Assembly: GCA_017444165.1 (NCBI GenBank)
Contig: JAFSXH010000018.1
Location: forward strand, 1-18,356
Length of the DNA stretch: 18,356 nucleotides
Origin: a bacterium
GTDB lineage: Bacteria; Vulcanimicrobiota; Xenobia; Xenobiales; Xenobiaceae
Reading direction: 5' to 3'
Of this stretch, positions 6,265 to 12,173 are shown one piece after another. The notes below the pieces were generated by a model, which saw only the letters and a program-made list of their open reading frames with translations, was not told where the DNA came from and made no database searches. The position numbers and the translations under genes are program-made. Within the stretch, counting starts at the first letter, position 1. Each line of letters starts with the position of its first letter.

Positions 6265-7206
6265 GTGACAGATAACAATAACAAACATAAGGAAGAAGCG
6301 TCTAGTGATCTCCTTCTCAAACGTAAGGTGAAGGACACTGTCTTTAGTGATCTCTTTAGAAATCCGCATTATTTGCGATTGTTATACCTGGTCTTACATC
6401 CTGAAGATACCTCTGTTACTGAAGAAGACCTTCAGGATGTAACCATAAACAACGTTATCACCGATGCTCAGTATAACGATCTAGGTTTTCGTGTTAGAGA
6501 TAGACTTATAATCTTAGTTGAAGCTCAAAGTACTTGGTCACCTAATATTGCTATAAGGTTATGGTTTTATCTAGCTGAAACTTATGATAGATACGTACAA
6601 AAACACAATTTGAACCTCTATAGTAGTAAAAAATGTAAATTGCCCATTCCTGAATTGTATGTGATCTATACTGGTAAGGAGCGTAAAGTTCCCAAATACA
6701 TATCCTTGAAGAAAGATTTTTTCAATGCAAAGGGTTCGATAGATGCGCAAATTGAGGTTATAAATTGCAGTAATGAAGGCGACATCATCGACCAATACAT
6801 AAGGTTTTGCCAAGTTTGCACTAGAGAAGTGAAGACTAACGGTTTCAACGAACAGACTGTATGCAGGATAGTTTCTATTTGTCAATTGCAAGACGTCTTG
6901 AAGGATTATTTAGAAAATAGGAGGGTAGAACTTATGAACATGATTGCTTATCTCCACGATCAAGATCAAGTGTTCAAAATGCAAATTGACGAGGCTAGAC
7001 AAGAAGCTAAACAAGAAGCTATGAAAGAAGCTAGACAAGAAGCTATGAAAGAAGCCCTAAATAATGAAATATCCTCAATAATTGAAACTTGTAAATCATT
7101 TGGAAAATCTGTTTCCGAAACTGTAGACTACATAACTTCAAAGTATAAACTCACCCCAAAAGAAGCTGAGTCTAGAGTTAATAAATGCTGGAACAATAAA
7201 GACTAA
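6265..7206 (+). CDS. Rpn/PD-(D/E)XK nuclease-transposase family protein
   Basis: A 313-residue protein of the Rpn/PDDEXK-transposase type, a group whose E. coli RpnA was shown to promote RecA-independent recombination and to cut DNA. The N-terminal KDTVFSDLFRNPHYLRLLYLVLHPEDTSV block is typical. The nuclease core is Asp 72 (NDLGFRVRD) followed by Glu 86 and Gln 88 in LVEAQST. The C terminus has a repeated charged helix (residues about 244-263) made of 12-bp DNA repeats. The start is GTG 6265. There is no Shine-Dalgarno sequence and the promoter -10 ends seven bases before it, so the mRNA may be leaderless. It lies between two near-identical pilin 5' ends, and 13 bases separate its stop from the ATG of pilin gene 3. 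Confidence 0.85.
   Translation: MTDNNNKHKEEASSDLLLKRKVKDTVFSDLFRNPHYLRLLYLVLHPEDTSVTEEDLQDVTINNVITDAQYNDLGFRVRDRLIILVEAQSTWSPNIAIRLWFYLAETYDRYVQKHNLNLYSSKKCKLPIPELYVIYTGKERKVPKYISLKKDFFNAKGSIDAQIEVINCSNEGDIIDQYIRFCQVCTREVKTNGFNEQTVCRIVSICQLQDVLKDYLENRRVELMNMIAYLHDQDQVFKMQIDEARQEAKQEAMKEARQEAMKEALNNEISSIIETCKSFGKSVSETVDYITSKYKLTPKEAESRVNKCWNNKD
6994..7053 (+). repeat. Five 12-bp tandem repeats in the Rpn gene
   Basis: Units of GCT followed by AGACAAGAA, AAACAAGAA or ATGAAAGAA encode Ala-(Arg/Lys/Met)-(Gln/Lys)-Glu repeats. The order is a-b-c-a-c, so a 24-bp period is also visible. The units are multiples of three, so copy changes would lengthen or shorten the helix without shifting the frame. 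Confidence 0.85.
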
Positions 7207-7208
7207 AC

Positions 7209-7222
7209 GGAGGCATACTATG
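7209..7222 (+). promoter_or_regulatory. Ribosome binding site and out-of-frame ATG of pilin gene 3
   Basis: GGAGG at 7209-7213 is 6 bases before ATG 7220, close to ideal. Reading from this ATG gives 16 codons and ends at TAA 7268-7270. The pilin frame opens at TTG 7233, 19 bases after the GGAGG, which is a poor distance. Confidence 0.8.
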
Positions 7223-7223
7223 A

Positions 7224-7405
7224 TTACTATTTTTGTCACAAGAGAGAGAGAGAGAGAGACGGTATCGTAATTTACTAGCTTTCTCTTTATTGGAAGTACT
7301 CATCGTCATAGCGATCATCGCTATACTGTCCACTCTCATCGTTATCAGATGGCGCGATATGAAGAAGAATGAAGAGATACGCCAGTGCCGCGCTAACATT
7401 TTGGA
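7224..7405 (+). repeat. Direct repeat, 5' end of pilin gene 3 (pairs with 5521-5702)
   Basis: This is the second copy of the 182-base repeat described at 5521, with three mismatches and the same orientation. Recombination between the copies would delete 1703 bases and fuse the start of gene 2 to the body of gene 3. Confidence 0.92.
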
Positions 7406-7748
7406 GATTGCCGCTTGGATGGAAGCCTATAAGACTTCTAACGATTTTTACCCTGGGAAAGATAAAAATGGAAAATATATAGGAGATGTTTATAAAAGTA
7501 ACTCTTATAGGTGCATTGGTTATAACACAGATGAAATTGGTCAACATTTTATCAACTTTCCCGTTGTACGTTGTCCATTGGGGGATGTGAGTCTGTATAC
7601 GACTGCACACGTATGGACACAATATAGTTACGGATTGAGATCAAGATACAACGAATATACCATCAGATGCATGGTTCACAATAATTCCACAACAACTTTA
7701 TACGAACATATACAAGGTCGGCCAGCTGGTTTTAGGAGTGAGTTATAG
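7233..7748 (+). CDS. Type IV pilin-like protein, gene 3 (main ATG out of frame)
   Basis: The open frame from TTG 7233 encodes 171 residues: Arg/Glu leader, predicted cleavage at A|FSLLEVLIVIAI, helix, then a globular part with VVRCPLGD and YTIRCMVHNNS. These match the CPLG and YTIYCEIHN positions of gene 2 although the surrounding sequence is different. The ribosome binding site at 7209 serves ATG 7220, which the (AG)9A tract places out of frame. As with gene 2, one extra AG unit or two fewer would restore ATG-initiated synthesis. The gene starts 13 bases after the Rpn stop and may be cotranscribed with it. It ends six bases before the -35 box of the infC promoter. Confidence 0.82.
   Translation: MSQERERERRYRNLLAFSLLEVLIVIAIIAILSTLIVIRWRDMKKNEEIRQCRANILEIAAWMEAYKTSNDFYPGKDKNGKYIGDVYKSNSYRCIGYNTDEIGQHFINFPVVRCPLGDVSLYTTAHVWTQYSYGLRSRYNEYTIRCMVHNNSTTTLYEHIQGRPAGFRSEL
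7241..7259 (+). repeat. AG dinucleotide tract (AG)9A in pilin gene 3
   Basis: Nineteen bases of perfect AG repeat, the same length as in gene 2 and two units more than in gene 1. It leaves the well-placed ATG at 7220 out of frame with the pilin. Confidence 0.95.
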
Positions 7749-7754
7749 AACTTC

Positions 7755-7783
7755 TTGACAATATCTCTTTCGTTCTCTATAAT
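7755..7783 (+). promoter_or_regulatory. Consensus sigma-70 promoter of the infC operon
   Basis: TTGACA at 7755-7760 and TATAAT at 7778-7783 are separated by exactly 17 bases, a perfect match to the housekeeping consensus. Transcription should begin near 7790 and run into infC, rpmI and rplT. Confidence 0.9.
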
Positions 7784-7789
7784 TGCCGC

Positions 7790-7999
7790 GATAAGTTACG
7801 CGATTAGCGTATAGAATACAGGCCAAAAAAGCAGAAGCTGTACCGCTTCTCACCTCTGCGACGTTGCTGTGGCAATTGTTTCAAAGGTAGTGGTTTTGGG
7901 GTGTTGTTTGCCCGTCTTTTGGGGGCGTTTGTTGAGCCTGACCACTAGTAGATGTTGGTTCAAAATTTTGTTTTTTCGGCTGGCAACAGAGGGAAGCCC
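7790..7999 (+). promoter_or_regulatory. Structured 5' leader of infC-rpmI-rplT mRNA
   Basis: About 210 untranslated bases lie between the promoter and the IF-3 start. Short stem-loops can be read directly: TACGC/GCGTA (7797-7801 with 7807-7811), AGAAGC/GCTTCT with a six-base loop (7833-7838 with 7845-7850), TTGC/GCAA (7864-7867 with 7872-7875), and GCCC/GGGC (7910-7913 with 7923-7926). Leaders of this operon are known to be autoregulated by L20 or IF-3 in several bacteria, but no specific Rfam family is identified here. No intrinsic terminator with a clear U-tract was seen inside it. Confidence 0.55.
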
Positions 8000-8587
8000 A
8001 TTTCTAAGGAACTCAGAATAAACAGCAAGATTCGCGTGCCTCAGGTGTTAGTCATTGATGAGGAAGGGCGACAGATCGGTAAGATGTCTGTGAGCAAGGC
8101 TCTTGAAGAGGCTCAAGCTCGCAATTTAGATCTAGTAGAAGTTCGTCCTAACGCCGTACCGCCAGTTTGTCGCTTGATGGATTATGGAAAGTATAAATAT
8201 CAGCAGTCCAAATCCGAGCGCGATAACAAGATTAACCGCAAGCAACAAGAACTCCGCGAAGTCAAGGTTAGACCTAAGATAGATGACCATGACTTTGAGG
8301 TAAAGGTGAAGACCGTGTTGCGCCTCATCGCCTCTGGAGATCGCGTAAAGATCACTTTGAGATTCCGCGGTCGTGAGATCGTTCACACGGATATGGCTCA
8401 GGATTTGCTCAAGAGGCTCTTCGAGAGTGTACAGCATGTGGCTACGATCACCCAGAAGCCTTTGATGGAAGGCCGTCAGATGATCATGGTTTTAGCTCCT
8501 AAGACGGGAGCGGCTCAGGCGCAATCTAAGGCAGTGGCGGTTAAGGCTGAAGAGAAAACCGAAGAGAAGGCTGAAGAAGAACCATAG
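8000..8587 (+). CDS. infC: Translation initiation factor IF-3, probable AUU start
   Basis: IF-3 binds the 30S subunit, keeps it free of 50S and checks start-codon pairing. The protein has the N-terminal domain (ISKELRINSKIRVPQVLVIDEEGRQIG), the linker with KYKYQQSK, the C-terminal domain (EVKVRPKIDDHDFEVKV, VKITLRFRGREIVH) and a Lys/Glu-rich tail. The frame is open from ATG 7952, but that ATG has no ribosome binding site. ATT at 8000 follows GAGG at 7989-7992 with seven bases between, exactly where family members begin. AUU is the start of E. coli infC and lets IF-3 repress its own synthesis. From 8000 the product is 195 residues. It is first in the operon and rpmI follows after 55 bases. Confidence 0.93.
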   Translation: MSKELRINSKIRVPQVLVIDEEGRQIGKMSVSKALEEAQARNLDLVEVRPNAVPPVCRLMDYGKYKYQQSKSERDNKINRKQQELREVKVRPKIDDHDFEVKVKTVLRLIASGDRVKITLRFRGREIVHTDMAQDLLKRLFESVQHVATITQKPLMEGRQMIMVLAPKTGAAQAQSKAVAVKAEEKTEEKAEEEP

Positions 8588-8642
8588 ACCTCTGTAAGTC
8601 GAAAAATACTTAAATTTTTTAGATATGAAAGGAGCTACGAAC

Positions 8643-8846
8643 ATGCCTAAGATTCGCACTAGGAAATCTGTAGCTAAAAGAATCCGTGTAACCGGTAGCG
8701 GTAAGATGAAGAGGATGCGTCAGTTTTCGGGCTGTCACCACATCCGCGAGAAGAAGTCTCCCGATAGGACCAGAAAATTCCGTCAGATCGTGTTGGTAGA
8801 TCCCACCGATGTGAAGAGAATGGCCGCTCTTGTCCCCTATCTTTAA
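8643..8846 (+). CDS. rpmI: 50S ribosomal protein L35
   Basis: A 67-residue basic protein of the large subunit, starting MPKIRTRKSVAKRIRVTGSGK and ending with the VDPTDVKRMAALVPY segment that is typical of L35. GGAG at 8631-8634 with eight bases of spacing selects ATG 8643. An ATG at 8625 in the same frame would place the Shine-Dalgarno sequence inside the gene and add a non-conserved extension. It lies between infC and rplT in the standard order. Confidence 0.96.
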   Translation: MPKIRTRKSVAKRIRVTGSGKMKRMRQFSGCHHIREKKSPDRTRKFRQIVLVDPTDVKRMAALVPYL

Positions 8847-8872
8847 GTTGGAAAATATTGGAGGAATAAAAA

Positions 8873-9217
8873 ATGCCAAGAGTTAAGCGTGGAGTTCTCT
8901 CTCTCAAAAAGCGTCGTACCTTGATGAAGGCTGTGAAAGGCTACAGAGGAGCCCGCAGTCGCCGCATATCTTGCGCCCAGGAAGCCTTCCATCACGCTCA
9001 GCACTACGCCTACAGGGATCGTCGCACCAAGAAGCGCGATATTCGTTCCTTGTGGATCGTACGTATCAATGCCGCCGCCCGCAGTTGTGGTATATCTTAC
9101 AGCCGTTTGATGGACGGTCTCAAGAAGGCTAATATTGACATCAACCGCAAGATGTTAGCCGATATGGCCGTGGCCGATATGGAAGGTTTTGCCGCTTTGG
9201 TGAAGACCATTCAGTAA
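8873..9217 (+). CDS. rplT: 50S ribosomal protein L20
   Basis: A 114-residue protein needed early in 50S assembly, which in several bacteria also represses this operon by binding the leader RNA. It starts MPRVKRGVLSLKKRRTLMKA and contains KGYRGARSRRIS, YAYRDRRTKKRDIRSLWIVRINAAAR and SYSRLMDGLKKANIDINRKMLADMA, all classic L20 segments. GGAGG at 8860-8864, eight bases before the ATG, sets the start. It is the last gene of the infC operon; a strong stem-loop follows about 20 bases after its stop. Confidence 0.97.
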   Translation: MPRVKRGVLSLKKRRTLMKAVKGYRGARSRRISCAQEAFHHAQHYAYRDRRTKKRDIRSLWIVRINAAARSCGISYSRLMDGLKKANIDINRKMLADMAVADMEGFAALVKTIQ

Positions 9218-9237
9218 TTTTAATTAAAAGATTCTGT

Positions 9238-9279
9238 GAAGTGAGCGATACTCTCCAGGTAGGTGGTATCGCTCTCTTT
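9238..9279 (+). terminator. Stem-loop after rplT, possible weak terminator or attenuator
   Basis: GAGCGATAC at 9243-9251 pairs perfectly with GTATCGCTC at 9266-9274 around a 14-base loop. Past one mismatch, four more pairs extend the stem to 9238 and 9279. No run of T follows, so termination may be partial, or the structure may act in RNA processing. It sits between rplT and the ATG at 9301. Confidence 0.45.
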
Positions 9280-9300
9280 GATCTTGAGGATGAAAAAGAC

Positions 9301-10098
9301 ATGGATAATCTTAAACGCATTGAGATAGTAAAAGACATAATCAAAGAGGCCGCTCAGATCGGCTTACACTATTTTGGCAAGGTCTCTGGTTCTAGCAAAT
9401 CTGATGGAACTTTTGTTACTAAAGCCGATGGCGAACTTGAAGCTTTTTTGGTCAAAGAATTACAAAAGTACTTTCCTCAAGACAGCATTCTCGGAGAAGA
9501 GAGCGGCCTCCATGAAAATACCTCTCCCCTCACCTGGTCTATCGATCCCATAGATGGTACATCGGCTTATCTGTGCCGCCTGCCCTTCTGGGGAACGAGC
9601 ATCGGCCTACTAGAAGACGGTAAACCCGTATTAGGTGTGGTCTACCTGCCAGCCGCAGAAGAATTATACTACGCCTCTAAAGGTCAAGGTGCTTACATGG
9701 AATCTAAGTTCTGGGGCAAAGAGAGGTTAGATATAACAGACGTAGACTTAGCTCAGAAAGAGAACCTCATTATGATCTCTTCCTCCTTCCATCGTCAGCA
9801 CAGTATTAATTATTCAGGAAAGATCCGCAATTTAGGTTCAACCGTAGCCAACGCCTTAATGGTTGCCAGAGGCGATGCCGCTGGAGCCTTCATGCGCGTA
9901 CACAACTGGGATCTCGCCGCCTGCGTTCCCATTCTTGAAGAAGCGGGAGGATACGCCAATTTTTTAGATGGATCAAATTTTGACATCAACCAACTTTACA
10001 AAGGCAACCCAAACCTGCCGACGACCGTTCTCTCCAACCCCAAGGCTAAAGAGATCCTGCTAAGTGGAACGATAAGCTACAGAGTCCCCACCGCATAA
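9301..10098 (+). CDS. Inositol monophosphatase-family phosphatase
   Basis: A Mg-dependent, Li-sensitive-type sugar or inositol phosphatase of 265 residues. The metal sites are visible: GEESG with Glu 66-67, DPIDGT at residues 82-87 (the usual WxxDPxDGTxNF, here ending SAY), and WDLAACVPILEEAGG near the C terminus. The substrate cannot be told from sequence; myo-inositol 1-phosphate, histidinol phosphate, PAP and fructose 1,6-bisphosphate are all possible. The frame is open from GTG 9241, but that codon lies inside the stem-loop and has no ribosome binding site. ATG 9301, with a GAGG about 11 bases before it, begins at the usual first helix of the family. Confidence 0.87.
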   Translation: MDNLKRIEIVKDIIKEAAQIGLHYFGKVSGSSKSDGTFVTKADGELEAFLVKELQKYFPQDSILGEESGLHENTSPLTWSIDPIDGTSAYLCRLPFWGTSIGLLEDGKPVLGVVYLPAAEELYYASKGQGAYMESKFWGKERLDITDVDLAQKENLIMISSSFHRQHSINYSGKIRNLGSTVANALMVARGDAAGAFMRVHNWDLAACVPILEEAGGYANFLDGSNFDINQLYKGNPNLPTTVLSNPKAKEILLSGTISYRVPTA

Positions 10099-10146
10099 TC
10101 GCAAGATTGCAATAGCAACTCCGCTCTTATTTCAGTAAAACAACAT

Positions 10147-10245
10147 CTTTAATTCGTAATTCGTAATGCGTAATTCGTAATTGGGATGAATTAATTATTT
10201 CTTCTCCAAAATAATTACGCATTATGAACTGCTAGTTATTAATTA
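10147..10245. repeat. AT-rich hairpin element, copy 1 (MITE-like)
   Basis: It begins TTTAATTCGTAATTCG and contains TAATGCGTAATT (10164-10175) and its exact reverse complement AATTACGCATTA (10213-10224), so it can fold into a hairpin. A second copy lies at 10674-10778 with the same layout, including the ATGAATTAATTATTTC middle. It encodes no protein, which fits a miniature non-autonomous element or a REP-like intergenic repeat. Confidence 0.75.
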
Positions 10246-10273
10246 AAACGGGCCTCACACCAACACAACACAT

Positions 10274-10385
10274 AAGGCTTACAACGTAAACTTACAACCA
10301 GAATAAACTTTAACCATAACTGTACGAACTGTCGTAGAGGAGACAGTCAGTTTTTTCGGACTGGCCCATGCGAGTGAAACGAGCG
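10274..10385 (+). repeat. Intergenic repeat family, copy A
   Basis: The markers are AGGCTTACAACGTAAA (10275-10290), GTCGTAGA (10331-10338), a T-rich run near 10350, and CATGCGAGTGAAACGAG (10367-10383). The same order of markers appears in copy B at 10588 and, on the opposite strand, in copy C near 13091-13171. Spacing varies between copies. Confidence 0.5.
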
Positions 10386-10587
10386 ACTTAGAAAAAAGCT
10401 GACGCTCCAGAAACTAACTACACGAAATACAACAATAATGAAGATCTGGCCAAAACTACAGAAACATTTAAATTGAAAAGCAGTTTTGACTTTTTGGTGA
10501 GCCGACATCTCGTAGCGCAACGAAGTGAAGCGAAGAGCGGAGGCCCAACAAAAATGTCTAAACTGCCAAACATAAACACAGCATATC

Positions 10588-10670
10588 AGGCTTACAACGT
10601 AAAAACGTAATAGCTCACAACACAAATGCACAGTCGTAGACGAAGTTTGGCTTTTTGCGATGAACCGACC
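10588..10670 (+). repeat. Intergenic repeat family, copy B
   Basis: AGGCTTACAACGTAAA at 10588-10603 is identical to copy A over 16 bases. CAGTCGTAGAC follows at 10631-10641, then GAAGTTTGGCTTTTTGCGATG, equivalent to the end of the other copies. No reading frame explains the conservation. Confidence 0.5.
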
Positions 10671-10673
10671 TTT

Positions 10674-10778
10674 TTAATTCGTAATTCATAATGCGTAATT
10701 CGTAATTAGAATGAATTAATTATTTCTTTTCTCAAATAATTACGCATTACTAGTTAAGCATTACGAATTGTTAGTTAC
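10674..10778. repeat. AT-rich hairpin element, copy 2, running into the next gene
   Basis: TAATGCGTAATT at 10689-10700 and its reverse complement at 10738-10749 mirror copy 1. Compared with copy 1 it has about 14 extra bases after GCATTA, apparently a local duplication. Its right end (GTTAGTTAC) overlaps the stop codon of the minus-strand arginase-fold gene, so the element probably supplies that stop. Confidence 0.72.
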
Positions 10779-12141
10779 AATTTTGACATTGCCAATTATG
10801 CCCCTTAATGAAGGCACTCACCAAAAGTGCCAACATTTTGCCGACCTTTCTCTCTCCGTCAGTTGCCAAACTAGGAGCCCCTTCAGGCAAATAGCAATAA
10901 ACTGCGGGCAGTGTACTAGATAACAGATGTATGTAGTAAGCGGCCTCAGAGGCTGGTATACCATAAGGTGTAGATTCGCTCGTGGGAATATCCTCAATAG
11001 AATCCAGGTCTAGCTCAATGCCTATAGGTTCAGAGGTACTGAGCATCAACTTCCTCACAAAATCTAAGGTTTCCGAACTGCCAAACTCACGGCGTATAAA
11101 TACAGAGTCATAGGAAAAAGCCCTCACTCCCTGTTCGTGCATATATGTCAGCATATTAGACGGATTATAATCCTCGTGATAATAGACCAAACAATAATGA
11201 TCTAAATAACGCGCTAATTTGGCATAACTAAAAGAATTGCCGCTGTGACGACCTTCCAAAGCCATGAACTCACCATAAGGATCACAATTTACCACCGAGA
11301 TAGGAAAGAAATGCTGCCCGCTATCATCTACTGGCCCCAATCTATTCGTCTCTTCATCCATCTCATTGGCCTTGCGCAAGTGGTGGCGCACCGCTTCGGC
11401 TAAACTCATCTCTTCAGGGCAAATACTGTCGCTCATGGCGTTTTTAGCCTCTCTAGATCTCCCCGAATTGATATTGTCTAAAGCCTCTGCCAACTTAGCG
11501 GCATTTTTGGAGATAACTAAAGGACGCTTGTTGAAGTTTTGCCCCAAAGCAAATCCATTCTCTCCAAAGGCCAATCTCACCAGAGGATGTTCTCGCAAAA
11601 TATCTCTGTGGAGGCGTGCTAAACTCAATCCCAAAGCCACGCCTTTAATAATAGGATAGGAATTGTTATGGCCACCACCGATAATTATGGGAATAAAACC
11701 ATAAGCAATCAATGTAGCTATGACGGGAAAGATCCTCTCATCTAAACGCGCACAGAGACCGCGCAAATAATTCAATTTATCCGCTCCCTCAGGAATGCGA
11801 ATAGATTCTTCTTGCAAATCTCTGCATCTTATACTGCCCACCGCCAAGATCTCGCGCCCTTGCAAGAAACAGTTGCTCTGCTGATTAGCAAAATACTTGA
11901 AGAAGGCCCTCCAACAACTCTGAGCCCCAGTCCGCCCACCATTAGCGCGAGGGCCAATATCTTCGGGTATACCTATCAGAGCATATCTAGCCCCATTGTT
12001 ATAGGCCTTCTCCAAAGTATCATCATTAAAGATTCCACCGTCTAAGGTTTGTATGACTTCACCTAATTTTATCTCATTCCAACGCTTAACACAGAGTGCA
12101 AAGATATCTTGAGCTCTCAGAACTTGTAAAAACATCCCCAC
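10771..12141 (-). CDS. Arginase/formimidoylglutamase-fold protein with altered metal site
   Basis: A 456-residue protein of the ureohydrolase fold. GGGH at residues 155-158 matches the first Mn ligand, LEGRHSGNSFSYA at 295-307 resembles formimidoylglutamase-type members, and ELDLD at 376-380 matches the SxDxD ligand pair. The central DAHxD motif, which gives three Mn ligands, reads DPYGE at 287-291: His is Tyr and the second Asp is Glu. About 128 residues separate GGGH from this motif where relatives have about 25, so there is a large insertion. The protein may be a different enzyme or a non-catalytic relative. The frame opens at GTG 12141; ATG 12135 is equally possible and neither has a clear ribosome binding site. 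It lies 32 bases after the secreted-protein gene and is probably cotranscribed with it. It ends CQNC at the edge of a repeat element. Confidence 0.72.
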   Translation of the reverse strand: MGMFLQVLRAQDIFALCVKRWNEIKLGEVIQTLDGGIFNDDTLEKAYNNGARYALIGIPEDIGPRANGGRTGAQSCWRAFFKYFANQQSNCFLQGREILAVGSIRCRDLQEESIRIPEGADKLNYLRGLCARLDERIFPVIATLIAYGFIPIIIGGGHNNSYPIIKGVALGLSLARLHRDILREHPLVRLAFGENGFALGQNFNKRPLVISKNAAKLAEALDNINSGRSREAKNAMSDSICPEEMSLAEAVRHHLRKANEMDEETNRLGPVDDSGQHFFPISVVNCDPYGEFMALEGRHSGNSFSYAKLARYLDHYCLVYYHEDYNPSNMLTYMHEQGVRAFSYDSVFIRREFGSSETLDFVRKLMLSTSEPIGIELDLDSIEDIPTSESTPYGIPASEAAYYIHLLSSTLPAVYCYLPEGAPSLATDGERKVGKMLALLVSAFIKGHNWQCQNCN

Positions 12142-12173
12142 TACTTTTGTATAAGAAAAGAAATTCTTGCCTT

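Larger units (their letters stand above)
10099..10770. other. 672-base gene-free stretch rich in repeats
   Basis: No convincing gene is present. The stretch holds two copies of an AT-rich hairpin element (10147-10245 and the left part of 10674-10778) and two diverged copies of another intergenic repeat with an AGGCTTACAACG core (10274-10385, 10588-10670). Minus-strand open frames here have no family signature, ribosome binding site or coding bias. Confidence 0.75.

Noticed and set aside
8625..8642. ATG 8625 as the L35 start
   Set aside because: The Shine-Dalgarno GGAG lies after it and serves ATG 8643, which gives the conserved MPKIRT start.
9241..9300. GTG 9241 as the phosphatase start, adding 20 residues
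   Set aside because: It has no ribosome binding site and the added codons lie in the stem-loop; ATG 9301 begins where the family begins.
10347..10631. A 94-codon minus-strand open frame in the intergenic stretch
   Set aside because: It overlaps the repeat copies, is rich in Phe, Cys and Trp with no family signature, and has no ribosome binding site.
10147..10778. A CRISPR array from the repeated intergenic sequences
   Set aside because: There are only two or three diverged copies with irregular spacing, no uniform spacers, and no cas genes.
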